Below are positions 8,998 through 16,965 of a stretch of DNA of 64,000 nucleotides, piece by piece. The DNA comes from Micromonospora arida. Lineage in GTDB: Bacteria > Actinomycetota > Actinomycetes > Mycobacteriales > Micromonosporaceae. The DNA lies in NCBI RefSeq assembly GCF_003857035.1, contig NZ_QGSY01000148.1:1-64000 (forward strand), given 5' to 3'. The translations under genes and the position numbers were made by a program. Below the pieces are notes generated by a model. That model ran no database searches. It was not told where the DNA came from and saw only the letters and a list, made by a program, of their open reading frames with translations. Position 1 is the stretch's first letter. Each line of letters starts with the position of its first letter.

Positions 8998-10452
8998 GTG
9001 GGGTTGGATCCAGGACTGCGCCGGCTGGCGCTGGGCACGCTGCTGGCCGCGTACCCGGGACCGGTCCCGCCGGACTGGGCGGTCGACCTGCTGGCCGACG
9101 GGCTGGCCGGGCACACCCTGTTCGGCACCAACGTGCACGACCCCGCGCAGGTGACGGCGAGCACCGCCGCGCTGCGCACCGGTCGGCCGGACGCGCTGAT
9201 CGCCATCGACGAGGAGGGTGGCGACGTGACCCGGCTGGCGCACGCCACCGGCAGCCCGTACCCCGGCAACGCCGCCCTGGGTGCGATCGGCGACGTGGCC
9301 CTCACCCGACGGGTCTACCAGTCGATCGGCGCCGAACTGGCCGCGCTCGGCATCACCGTCAACCTCGCCCCCACGGTCGACGTCAACACCGCCGACGACA
9401 ACCCGGTGATCGGCACCCGGTCCTTCGGCGCGGATCCGGTACGGGTGGCCGCCCACTCGGCCGCCGCCGTGGCCGGGTTGCAGGCCGCCGGCGTGGCCGC
9501 CTGCGCCAAGCACTTCCCCGGGCACGGCGCCACCGTCACCGACTCCCACCACGAACTGCCCACCGTGGACGCTCCGCTGAGCCTGCTCCGCCAGCGGGAC
9601 CTACCGCCGTTCGCGGCCATCGTCGCCGCCGGGGCGCGCGCCGTGATGACAGCGCACATCCGGGTGCCGGCGCTCACCGGCGCCGACCCGGCCACCTTCA
9701 GCCGAGCCGTCCTGGTCGACCTGCTGCGCACCGAGTACGGCTTCACCGGCACCGTCATCACCGACGCGCTGGAGATGAAGGGTGCCGCGGTGGCCGCCGG
9801 CGGGGTCGGGCCGGCTGCGGTCCGGGCCCTGGGCGCGGGTGCCGACCTGCTCTGCATCGGCGCGAAGGTCGACGCCGAACTGGTCGAGCGGGTGGCCGCC
9901 GAGATCGTCGACGCGCTCGCCGACGGCCGGCTCGCGAGGGCCCGGGTCGAGGAGGCGGCCGGCCGCGCCGCCGACCTCGCCGCCTGGACCCGGGCCACCA
10001 ACGGGTCGCCGGCCACCGGCTACCCCGAGCTGGGGTACGCGGCAGCGCGCCGAGCGGTCCGGGTGGATGGCCTGCTCAGCGGCCTGGACCAGCCACTGGT
10101 GGTGCAACTGCACACCGAGTCGACGATCGCCGAGGGGCGGGTGCCGTGGGGCCTCGGCCCGCACCTGGACGGGGTGCCGGAGATCCGGGTGATCGCCGCC
10201 GAGACCGACGCGGCCACGCTGCGCGGATTGGCGGACGACCGTCCCATCGTCCTGGTCGGACGACACCTGCACCGGCTGCCCGGCGGCCCGGAGCTGATCG
10301 CCGACCTGGCGGCGGCGCACCCGGTGACAGTGGTGGAGATGGGCTGGCCGGCACAGTGGCGGCCCGCGGGCGTCCGCGCCTTCGTCACCACCTACGGGGC
10401 GAGCCACGCCAACGGTCGCGCGGCGGCCGAGGTGCTCGGCCTGGCCGGCTGA
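8998..10452 (+). CDS. nagZ: beta-N-acetylhexosaminidase, GH3 (NagZ-like)
   Basis: 484 residues, GTG start. The GH3 barrel carries the NagZ hallmark KHFPGHG (about residue 164), which supplies the catalytic His/Asp pair, and the nucleophile Asp in TVITDALEMKG (about 258). A C-terminal alpha/beta domain of about 150 residues follows. It removes N-acetylglucosamine from peptidoglycan fragments or chitooligosaccharides. No signal peptide is visible, so it is probably cytoplasmic. Regulation by the divergent ROK protein is inferred from the shared palindrome. Confidence 0.9.
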   Translation: MGLDPGLRRLALGTLLAAYPGPVPPDWAVDLLADGLAGHTLFGTNVHDPAQVTASTAALRTGRPDALIAIDEEGGDVTRLAHATGSPYPGNAALGAIGDVALTRRVYQSIGAELAALGITVNLAPTVDVNTADDNPVIGTRSFGADPVRVAAHSAAAVAGLQAAGVAACAKHFPGHGATVTDSHHELPTVDAPLSLLRQRDLPPFAAIVAAGARAVMTAHIRVPALTGADPATFSRAVLVDLLRTEYGFTGTVITDALEMKGAAVAAGGVGPAAVRALGAGADLLCIGAKVDAELVERVAAEIVDALADGRLARARVEEAAGRAADLAAWTRATNGSPATGYPELGYAAARRAVRVDGLLSGLDQPLVVQLHTESTIAEGRVPWGLGPHLDGVPEIRVIAAETDAATLRGLADDRPIVLVGRHLHRLPGGPELIADLAAAHPVTVVEMGWPAQWRPAGVRAFVTTYGASHANGRAAAEVLGLAG

Positions 10453-10458
10453 GCCACG

Positions 10459-10497
10459 GCGCCATCCGGCCGGGCTTCAGGCGCGGCCGGATGGCGC
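10459..10497 (+). terminator. hairpin terminator after nagZ-like gene
   Basis: A perfect 14-bp stem (GCGCCATCCGGCCG, 10459-10472, pairing with 10484-10497) and an 11-nt loop begin 6 nt after the stop. There is no T-run, as is usual in GC-rich actinomycetes. Confidence 0.78.
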
Positions 10498-10543
10498 GCT
10501 CCAGCACCGCACCGGAGTGTCCACAGTCACTGGTCGCCACTTC

Positions 10544-10600
10544 TTGAACATGTTCAACATCGACCCTAGTCTGATGACGTCGGTAGTTGAACACGTTCAA
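10544..10600 (+). promoter_or_regulatory. twin TTGAACAYGTTCAA operators
   Basis: Two 14-bp palindromes, TTGAACATGTTCAA (10544-10557) and TTGAACACGTTCAA (10587-10600), are 43 bp apart centre to centre and flank the likely promoter. They lie directly upstream of an operon whose last gene is a TetR regulator, so autoregulation is the simplest reading. Confidence 0.8.
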
Positions 10601-10613
10601 GAAGGGCGTCCAC

Positions 10614-11141
10614 ATGGACATCAAGGTCTGGATGTACGTGATCTACCTCGCGGTCAGCGTCGGCCTGACCATCTGGGTGGCGCGAGCACTCTCCCGCAAC
10701 GGGCAGGTCTTCCTGGAGGAGGTGTTCGCCGAGGAACGGCTCGCCCGAGCGGTCAACAGCCTCCTGGTGGTCGGCTTCTACCTGCTCAACCTCGGCTACG
10801 TCACGGTGGCGATGAAGCACCCCGACCCGGTGGACTCGACCAGCCAGGCAATGGAGGAACTGTCCCTCAAGATCGGCTTGGTGCTGCTGGTGCTCGGCGC
10901 GCTGCACTTCTTCAACGTCTTCGCGCTCGGCCGCTACCGCCGAAACCGACTCCGCCAGCTCGCCACCCATCCCCCGCTCGCCCCGATCGGCCGACTCCCC
11001 ATGCCGTCCACCCCACCCGGATCGCACATGGTCGGCGCGTACCCGGGCGGACCGCAGCCGACCGTCGCGCACCCGGCCGGACCCCAGCCCGCTGGTCCGC
11101 AACCGGGCGTCGGCCCGACGAACAACCCACCAACCCGATGA
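10614..11141 (+). CDS. small membrane protein with proline-rich tail
   Basis: 175 residues from the ATG at 10614 (AAGAAGG 8 nt upstream). There are three hydrophobic segments, at about residues 5-22, 44-66 and 87-107, then a Pro/Gly-rich cytoplasmic or exposed tail (GGPQPTVAHPAGPQPAGPQP). No known domain is recognised. It is the first gene of a three-gene unit overlapping by ATGA with the DCC-family gene and ending in a TetR gene; expression is probably controlled by the twin operators upstream. Confidence 0.75.
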   Translation: MDIKVWMYVIYLAVSVGLTIWVARALSRNGQVFLEEVFAEERLARAVNSLLVVGFYLLNLGYVTVAMKHPDPVDSTSQAMEELSLKIGLVLLVLGALHFFNVFALGRYRRNRLRQLATHPPLAPIGRLPMPSTPPGSHMVGAYPGGPQPTVAHPAGPQPAGPQPGVGPTNNPPTR

Positions 11142-11632
11142 CCGTGCCCCCGACCGACGGCGCCGGTCGGCTCCCGGATCCCACCGCTCACTCCGGCGGT
11201 GGGATCCGGGGGTTCACCGTCCTGTTCGACGCGGCCTGCCCACTCTGCCGCGCCGCCCGCCGCTGGTTGTCGTCCCGCGCCCAGCTCGTACCCCTGGAGT
11301 TCGTGCCGGCCGGGTCCACCGAGGCCCGGCGGCGCTTCCCGGGCCTGGACCACGACGCGACACTGCGCGACCTCACCGTGATCGCCGACACCGGCGAGGT
11401 GTACGCGGGCGACGGCGCCTGGTTCGCCTGCCTCTGGGCGCTGACCGACCATCGGTCCACGGCCGAGCGGCTGGCCCGACCGCACCTGCTGCCCCTCGCC
11501 CGGCAGACGGTGGCCGCCGCCTCGGCGATCCGCGAGCGGATCCGCGACCCGTGGGCCGAGCCGACCGACGAACCGGCGGGATACGGTGGCCCCGATGACC
11601 GAGCAGCCTGCGCAGACGACCACTGCGGGTGA
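11138..11632 (+). CDS. DUF393 / DCC-family thiol-disulfide oxidoreductase
   Basis: 164 residues. The thioredoxin-like DCC motif FDAACPLCRAARRWL is at about residues 31-45 with a CxxC pair, followed by the family's usual Arg-rich and FPGLDHD...DLTVIADTGEVY segments. The role is a predicted redox protein; the substrate is unknown. The start overlaps the previous stop (ATGA), and the 3' end overlaps the TetR gene by about 40 bp. Confidence 0.85.
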   Translation: MTVPPTDGAGRLPDPTAHSGGGIRGFTVLFDAACPLCRAARRWLSSRAQLVPLEFVPAGSTEARRRFPGLDHDATLRDLTVIADTGEVYAGDGAWFACLWALTDHRSTAERLARPHLLPLARQTVAAASAIRERIRDPWAEPTDEPAGYGGPDDRAACADDHCG

Positions 11633-12293
11633 CCCTGCCACCGCGCGAGGCGAGCAGACCCGGCAGCTGATCCGGGACACCGCCATGCGGCTGTTCCGCG
11701 AACGCGGGTACGCCCAGACCACAATGCGGGCGATCGCGCAGGAGGCCGGCGTGGCGGTCGGCAACGCCTACTACTACTTCGGTTCCAAGGACCACCTGAT
11801 TCAGGAGTTCTACGCCCAGTCCCAGGTCGAGCACCGGGCCGCCGCGCAGCCCGTGCTCGATCGGGAGGAGGCGTTCGGTCCCCGGCTCGCCGGGGTGCTG
11901 CACGCGGGGATCGACGTGTTGACGCCCTCACACGGATTCGCCGCGACCTTCTTCAAGACGGCGGCGGAGCCAACCTCCCCGCTGAGTCCCTTCTCCGCGG
12001 AGTCCTCCGGCCCCCGACAGGCGGCCATCGACCTCTTCGGCGAGGTGTTGACCGGCTCGACGGCCAAGGTCGACGCCGAGCTGCGCCCGCAGCTGCCCGA
12101 GCTGCTCTGGCTCGCGTACATGGGCGTGATCCTCTACTGGGTGCACGACCGATCGCCGGGCCAGACCAAGACCCGCCAGCTCATCGACGGGGCGGTACCA
12201 CTGATCGACCGGCTCGTGGCGCTGTCCCGGCTCCGGGTGCTGCGGCCGGTGACCCGACAGGTGCTCGACCTGATTCGCACGCTCCGTCACTGA
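11586..12293 (+). CDS. TetR-family regulator, probably autoregulatory
   Basis: 235 residues if the GTG at 11586 is used; the ATG at 11595 is equally plausible. The HTH is at about residues 35-65 (TTMRAIAQEAGVAVGNAYYYFGSKDHLIQEF), and the C-terminal ligand domain is typical of TetR. It overlaps the DCC gene and closes the operon. The two TTGAACAYGTTCAA palindromes before the operon are its likely targets; its ligand is unknown. Confidence 0.88.
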   Translation: MAPMTEQPAQTTTAGDPATARGEQTRQLIRDTAMRLFRERGYAQTTMRAIAQEAGVAVGNAYYYFGSKDHLIQEFYAQSQVEHRAAAQPVLDREEAFGPRLAGVLHAGIDVLTPSHGFAATFFKTAAEPTSPLSPFSAESSGPRQAAIDLFGEVLTGSTAKVDAELRPQLPELLWLAYMGVILYWVHDRSPGQTKTRQLIDGAVPLIDRLVALSRLRVLRPVTRQVLDLIRTLRH

Positions 12294-12466
12294 TCCAGCC
12301 GACCTCCTTCGGCCGGCGTAGCAGCAGGTCAAGTCCACTTTTCGACACTCCGAACCGACAGCTTCAACCTTGCCCCGAGCCGATTCGATACGTAGCGTGA
12401 TCGACACGTAGCGGCTCACCCACAGCGGCGGCCGTTACACCCGGAACCGGGGCCTGGGGGGAGGTT

Positions 12467-12502
12467 GCGGACCGTGGATCCGGCCCGGGATCCACGGTCC
12501 GC
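12467..12502. terminator. hairpin terminator between convergent genes
   Basis: A perfect 15-bp stem (GCGGACCGTGGATCC at 12467-12481 with its complement at 12488-12502) and a 6-nt loop. It lies 14 bp beyond the stop of the minus-strand acetyltransferase gene and also ends the TetR transcript. The rest of the 12,294-12,466 gap holds no gene that I can support. Confidence 0.8.
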
Positions 12503-12515
12503 GCCCAATGCCCGC

Positions 12516-13178
12516 TCAGCGCGGATAGACCCCGTACGCGCGCCAGCCCCGGTCCGGAAACCCGGCCGCCTCGGCGACCCGGGCCGAGGCGTGATTGCCC
12601 CGCTCGTGCAGGTAGGTGGGGACCGCCCCCTCGTCGAGCACCCGCCGCGCCGCCTGGGCCACCAGCCGACGGGCGAGGCCACGCCCCTGGGCGGCCGGCA
12701 CGGTGCCGACGGCCAACTCGTGCCCGTACGCGTCGTGCCGCTTGATCCCGGCACCGGCCAGATAGGCGCCGTCCGGGTCACGGACCACAAGCACCGGCCG
12801 GTCGAAGAGCCGCAGCCACGGCGGCAGCCCGGCGGCGGTCGGCTCGGTCCACTCCCCCACGTCGGGCAGCGGGGCGGGTGCCACGCTCCACCGGAAGGGC
12901 CCGTCGTGTACGCAGAATTCGGGCCGGCCGACGGCCTCCGGCAGCGCGGCGAGCAAGCGAGCCGGCCTATGGCGAACCACCGCGCGGATCGCCGCCACAC
13001 GGTCCGGCGGCACGGAGAGCACGGCACTCTGCCCGGTGTCCACGGCGAGCGCGGGGCGCAGCCGACCGTCCCAGGCCGGTTCGGCCCGCCGATGCGAGGC
13101 GACCACGTGCAACCCCGGCCCGGCCGGCCACTGGCCGAGCCAGGTGGCCAGGTGCAGGTGAAGTCGCCGGTCGAGCAT
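12516..13178 (-). CDS. GNAT-family N-acetyltransferase
   Basis: 220 residues from the ATG at 13178 (GGAGGTG 6 nt upstream). The C-terminal half has the acetyl-CoA loop GTVPAAQGRGLARRLVAQAARRVL (about residues 160-183) followed by YLHERGNHASARVAEAAGF, the standard GNAT beta5-alpha4 signature. The N-terminal half is a degenerate second GNAT-like domain. The substrate is not predictable. Confidence 0.85.
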   Translation of the reverse strand: MLDRRLHLHLATWLGQWPAGPGLHVVASHRRAEPAWDGRLRPALAVDTGQSAVLSVPPDRVAAIRAVVRHRPARLLAALPEAVGRPEFCVHDGPFRWSVAPAPLPDVGEWTEPTAAGLPPWLRLFDRPVLVVRDPDGAYLAGAGIKRHDAYGHELAVGTVPAAQGRGLARRLVAQAARRVLDEGAVPTYLHERGNHASARVAEAAGFPDRGWRAYGVYPR

Positions 13179-13347
13179 GCGCACCTCCCCGTCACCCGAC
13201 CCGTCGTGGATCACCGTACGCCGGACGGCAGGGCCGGGCGCAGGATACGTCAGGGCCGAGCGGGAAAGGGGTGCGGGAACCGGGCGTCCGGATCGACCGT
13301 CATATGTATTTCCATATCTGGACACCTTTGTTTGGGACGGTGAACGC

Positions 13348-13542
13348 ATGCCGATTCAGCCGAGCGACCACTACCAGCAGGACCCCGAGCGACTCTGGCA
13401 GGCGGCGGAGGCCGTCGGAGGCAATCCGCCCCAGCCGCGCTACCGGAACCCTCGGACGATCGGCGGCGGTGCCCTGTCATGGGCCGGGCTGAACAAGCTG
13501 CCCGTCGGCAGCTCCAGTCGGCACCGCCTGAACTCCCACTGA
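13348..13542 (+). CDS. small conserved-looking protein, unknown
   Basis: 64 residues, hydrophilic, rich in Gln/Pro/Arg (PSDHYQQDPERLWQAAEAVGG). The ATG at 13348 follows an A/T-rich stretch that may be the promoter. The frame stays open upstream to 13,177, but that part is coding-poor. No domain is recognised; moderate doubt remains that it is a gene. Confidence 0.5.
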   Translation: MPIQPSDHYQQDPERLWQAAEAVGGNPPQPRYRNPRTIGGGALSWAGLNKLPVGSSSRHRLNSH

Positions 13543-13686
13543 GGCACCATCGGTCGGTTGTCCCGACGGGCAGCCTCTGACGTTCGGGGCGACACACCGG
13601 AGGAGGTCCAGCGGCGGCTTTCGCACACCTGTCGGGTAATTTCTTGTGGTCCGCCATCCCGGCCTACGACAGGAGAAGCTCCGCGC

Positions 13687-14205
13687 ATGGGCAAGAAGAC
13701 GATCCACGTCTCCGACTTCACCGGCACGGTTCTGCAGCAGGACGACGAGGTGGTCCGCGTCGTCGTGCTGGAGCACCCGGACCTGGTCGCCGGGCCCGTG
13801 CAGTTGGACGCCACCCCGGGCGAGGTGGAGAACATCGACGACGCCGCGCTGGACGTGGCGGTGGTGGAGATCCACGATCGGCACGGTGGCGGCGAGCCCC
13901 GCCGAGTGGTGTTGACCGCCAGCGAGTTCGACGCGATGGCCACCGACGTGCCGATGGCGCAGCTGTTGAAGACGGCCGAGCGGGTTCGCCCGCCCAAGGC
14001 CCGCAAGACCACCGAGAAGATCGACTACGGCACGCTGGAGCACGCCGGCAAGCCCCACCGGGGCCGGGTCACCGAGGAGGAGGCCCGCCTGGTGCGCGAG
14101 CAACTCGACGAGGTCAACAAGCGCCTCGCCGACGCGGGCGTACGCCAGATCGACCCGGCCGATCCGGAGCACGCCCTGCGTTACGGCTTTCCTGAGGTCC
14201 CCTGA
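13687..14205 (+). CDS. uncharacterised acidic/basic two-part protein
   Basis: 172 residues from the ATG at 13687 with AGGAGAAG upstream. The N-terminal 90 residues are beta-rich and acidic (GKKTIHVSDFTGTVLQQDDE); the middle is basic (RVRPPKARKTTEKIDYG), and the C-terminus is a charged helix (TEEEARLVREQLDEVNKRLADAG). The basic middle and short length recall nucleoid-associated or DNA-binding small proteins, but no family is assigned. It is convergent with the HTH-Clp_N gene. Confidence 0.7.
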   Translation: MGKKTIHVSDFTGTVLQQDDEVVRVVVLEHPDLVAGPVQLDATPGEVENIDDAALDVAVVEIHDRHGGGEPRRVVLTASEFDAMATDVPMAQLLKTAERVRPPKARKTTEKIDYGTLEHAGKPHRGRVTEEEARLVREQLDEVNKRLADAGVRQIDPADPEHALRYGFPEVP

Positions 14206-14215
14206 CCTCGGGTTC

Positions 14216-14944
14216 TCACTTCTTTCCGACGGCGGCGGCGAGGGCGGCGGCCAGGTCGGCCTCGACCGTCGCCTTGTCCAGGCCGAGGTTGGTGAGCACC
14301 CCGGCGCCGTCCTCCTGCTCGAGCAGGGCGAGCAGCATGTGCTCGGTGCCGATGTAGTTGTGCCCGAGCCGCAGCGCCTCCCGGAAGGTCAACTCCAGCG
14401 CCTTCTTGCCGCGCGCGTCGTACGGGATGAGGTCCGGAACCTGCTCGGCCCGTGGCGGGAGGACGGCACCGACCGCCTCCCGTACCACCTCGGGGGTGGC
14501 GCCGCGACCAGCCATCACCCTGGCAGCCAGCCCGTCCGGCTCGGCCAGCAGGCCCAGCACCAGGTGCTCGGGGCCGATCTCGGCGTTGCCGCTGGCGCGG
14601 GCCTCCTCCTGCGAGGCCATCACCACGTTGCGGGCGCGAGGGGTGAACCGGCCGAAGCCGGCGTTGGGGTCGAGCGCGGCCGCCTCGGTCGCCTTCGGCA
14701 CGAAGCGCTTCTGGGCGGCCTGCTTGGTGACACCCATGCTGCGACCGATGTCGGTCCAGGAGGCACCCGATCGCCGGGCCTGGTCGACGAAATGCCCGAT
14801 CAGGTGATCGGCGACCTCGCCGAGGTGATCGGCGGCGATGACCGCGTCGGTGAGCTGGTCGAGCGCGTCCGTGTGCGCCGTCTTGATCGCCTGGATCAGG
14901 TCGTCGAGCTTGACGGTGTTACCCATCTGGAGAGGATCTGTCAT
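14216..14944 (-). CDS. HTH + Clp N-terminal double-repeat protein
   Basis: 242 residues. Residues about 10-75 form a helix-turn-helix (ASWTDIGRSMGVTKQAAQKRF). Two Clp_N repeats follow: FGRFTPRARNVVMASQEEAR...IGPEHLVLGLL and ALELTFREALRLGHNYIGTEHMLLALL. There is no AAA+ module, so this is not a ClpC ATPase; it may be a regulator that senses ClpC adaptors or substrates. The start is the ATG at 14944, which coincides with the predicted transcription start, giving a leaderless mRNA. An alternative ATG is at 14926. Confidence 0.85.
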   Translation of the reverse strand: MTDPLQMGNTVKLDDLIQAIKTAHTDALDQLTDAVIAADHLGEVADHLIGHFVDQARRSGASWTDIGRSMGVTKQAAQKRFVPKATEAAALDPNAGFGRFTPRARNVVMASQEEARASGNAEIGPEHLVLGLLAEPDGLAARVMAGRGATPEVVREAVGAVLPPRAEQVPDLIPYDARGKKALELTFREALRLGHNYIGTEHMLLALLEQEDGAGVLTNLGLDKATVEADLAAALAAAVGKK

Positions 14945-14945
14945 G

Positions 14946-14992
14946 CGTCAACCATAGGTTGACGCATGCGTTTCGTCAACCTTGAGTTGACG
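14946..14992 (-). promoter_or_regulatory. leaderless promoter with two operator boxes
   Basis: Two near-identical palindromes, CGTCAACCATAGGTTGACG (14946-14964) and CGTCAACCTTGAGTTGACG (14974-14992), are 28 bp apart. On the minus strand the distal box supplies a -35 TTGACG and the proximal box a -10 TATGGT with exactly 17 bp between them. The -10 ends 7 nt before the A of the ATG at 14944. A protein bound to the boxes would cover the promoter, so autorepression by the HTH protein is likely. Confidence 0.82.
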
Positions 14993-15005
14993 ATGTTGCG
15001 TGCAG

Positions 15006-16016
15006 TCAGGCGGCGTACTCCGGCAGGAGTCCAGCGACGGCCGCTGGCGAGGGCATGGCGGCGATCTCCTCGGCGACAGCGCGGGCCGCGTCGCGCTGCT
15101 CGACGTTGCCGCGCTGCGGCAGTAGGCGGTGAGCCTGTTCGGCGATGGCAACCGCGTCCACCTCGCCGGGAAGGAGCCGCAGGGCGAGACCGGCGGTGGC
15201 GAGCGTGTCGGCGTTGGCGAACTGGTCGGCGCCCTGCGGCAGCAGCAACTGCGGTACGCCGGCCGCGAGCGCGCCGAGGGTGGTGCCGCTACCTCCGTGG
15301 TGCACCACCAGGTCGACGAGCGGCAGCAACTCCGCCTGCGACACCCACTGGTGCACGCTGACGTGGTCAGGGATCTCGCCCAGTTGTTCCATTGGCACCC
15401 GGCCGGCCGCGACCACCACCTCGGCGTCCAGCGCCGCCAGGCCGGCGATGGCGTTGCGCAGCAGCTCCGGCGTGCCGAACGCGGTGCCGAGGGTCAGATA
15501 GATCAACGGTCGGGACGTGCGACGGCTCGCCCGTTCGGGCAGCGGCGCCGGTGTGGAGAAGGCCACCGGGCGCAGCTCGATCCGACGTTCGGTGGCGAGG
15601 AAGTCCTTGTCCTGCAGCGAGGGCGGCCAGATGTCCAGGTGCGGCCGGCCGACGACCTCGGCGTTCCTGGTGGGCAGTTCCAGGCCGATGCCCTCGGGAA
15701 ACATCCGGCCGAACCCGTGCCACAGGCCCTGGATCCCGGCCCGGTGAGCCGCCACGGCCGCCCCCGGCAGCCCCCACTCGTGCACCACAAGGTCGGGCCG
15801 CAGCCGCGCCAGCTCCGGTGCGAGATCCTCGGCGTACACCTCGTAGAAGGCGTCGCCGGGCCGGAACGGCCGCAGGCCTTGCGCGGCGAGCGGCGCGTGC
15901 ACCTCTGTCCCGGCGGCGAAGTGGACCTCGTGCCCGGCGTCCCTGGTGGCGATGGCCAGCGGAATCAGCGGGTAGGTATGACCGACGGACGCAAGACTGG
16001 CGAACAGCACACGCAT
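15006..16016 (-). CDS. MGT/UGT-type glycosyltransferase (GT1)
   Basis: 336 residues from the ATG at 16016. The N-terminus RVLFASLASVGHTYPLIPLA is the typical acceptor-domain start. The C-terminal nucleotide-sugar motif VHHGGSGTTLGALAAGVPQLLLP is at about residues 247-269, with the following PQGADQFANA. It is slightly short for the family (usually about 380-400). It probably transfers a sugar to a small molecule such as a macrolide or lipid; no biosynthetic genes are adjacent, so detoxification is possible. Confidence 0.88.
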   Translation of the reverse strand: MRVLFASLASVGHTYPLIPLAIATRDAGHEVHFAAGTEVHAPLAAQGLRPFRPGDAFYEVYAEDLAPELARLRPDLVVHEWGLPGAAVAAHRAGIQGLWHGFGRMFPEGIGLELPTRNAEVVGRPHLDIWPPSLQDKDFLATERRIELRPVAFSTPAPLPERASRRTSRPLIYLTLGTAFGTPELLRNAIAGLAALDAEVVVAAGRVPMEQLGEIPDHVSVHQWVSQAELLPLVDLVVHHGGSGTTLGALAAGVPQLLLPQGADQFANADTLATAGLALRLLPGEVDAVAIAEQAHRLLPQRGNVEQRDAARAVAEEIAAMPSPAAVAGLLPEYAA

Positions 16017-16116
16017 GGCGTCGGACCCTACCTGCCGCACGGTGGGCCCGGCCGGGTCCGCCGGCCCGTATACGGTGGGCTCCGGTCGAGCGCGTTCACC
16101 GGCGGGAAGGGCGGTC

Positions 16117-16956
16117 ATGCGTCTGCACGTGGGGTGCGCGATGTGGAGTCACCGGTCGTGGCCGGGCCACCGGCTGCCGCCCACCGAGCGCCTGCGGCAC
16201 TACGCCAGTTGGTGCGACGCCGTGGAGGGCAACACCACGTTCTACGCGACCCCGGCCCGGGACACCGTGGCCTCGTGGGCCGCCCAGACGGATCCCGACT
16301 TCCGGTTCGTCCTCAAACTTCCCAAGGTCATCACGCACGAACGCCGGCTCACCAACGTCGACGAACCGCTGCGCTTCTTTCTGGACGCCATCGAACCGCT
16401 CGGCCCACGCGCCCACGCCCTCTGGATCCAACTGCCCGGCTCGTTCGCGCCCGCCGACGTCCCGGCCCTGGGCCGTTTCCTGGAGCAGCTTCCGCAGTCC
16501 CACCGGTACGCGGTGGAGGTCCGCCATCCCGCGTTCTTCACCGACGCCCGCGCGGCCCGACTGCTCGGGGCGACCCTCGCCGCCGCCCACGCCGAATGGA
16601 TCCCCTTCGACACGACCGCCTTCTTCGCGAGCCCGCCGACCAGCGACGCGGAGCGGGACGCCTGGACCAAGAAGCCCCGCGTGCCGCTCCGGACTGTCGC
16701 GCTGACCGACCGGCCGATCGTCCGCTACCTCGGTCGCGACGACTCGACGCGCACTGTCGAGGGGTGGCAACGCTGGATCGACGTGACAGTCACCTGGCTA
16801 CGCGAGGGGCGCTCGCCGACGATGTTCATCCACACCCCGGACAACGCCGAAGCGCCGGCGCTCGCCCGCCGGTTCCACGACGAGGTCCGGGCACGCGTAC
16901 CCGGGCTCGACGCGTTGCCCGAGCCGATCCCGGTCGAGCCGCTGACGCTGTTCTGA
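16117..16956 (+). CDS. DUF72 family protein
   Basis: 279 residues. It shows the DUF72 TIM-barrel pattern: HVGCAMWSHRSWPG at the N-terminus, the EGNTTFYATP motif near residue 36 and FRFVLKLPKVITHERRL near 65, with a C-terminal MFIHTPDNAEAPALARRFH. The function of the family is not established. It is divergent from the glycosyltransferase. Confidence 0.9.
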   Translation: MRLHVGCAMWSHRSWPGHRLPPTERLRHYASWCDAVEGNTTFYATPARDTVASWAAQTDPDFRFVLKLPKVITHERRLTNVDEPLRFFLDAIEPLGPRAHALWIQLPGSFAPADVPALGRFLEQLPQSHRYAVEVRHPAFFTDARAARLLGATLAAAHAEWIPFDTTAFFASPPTSDAERDAWTKKPRVPLRTVALTDRPIVRYLGRDDSTRTVEGWQRWIDVTVTWLREGRSPTMFIHTPDNAEAPALARRFHDEVRARVPGLDALPEPIPVEPLTLF

Positions 16957-16965
16957 CATGGACGG

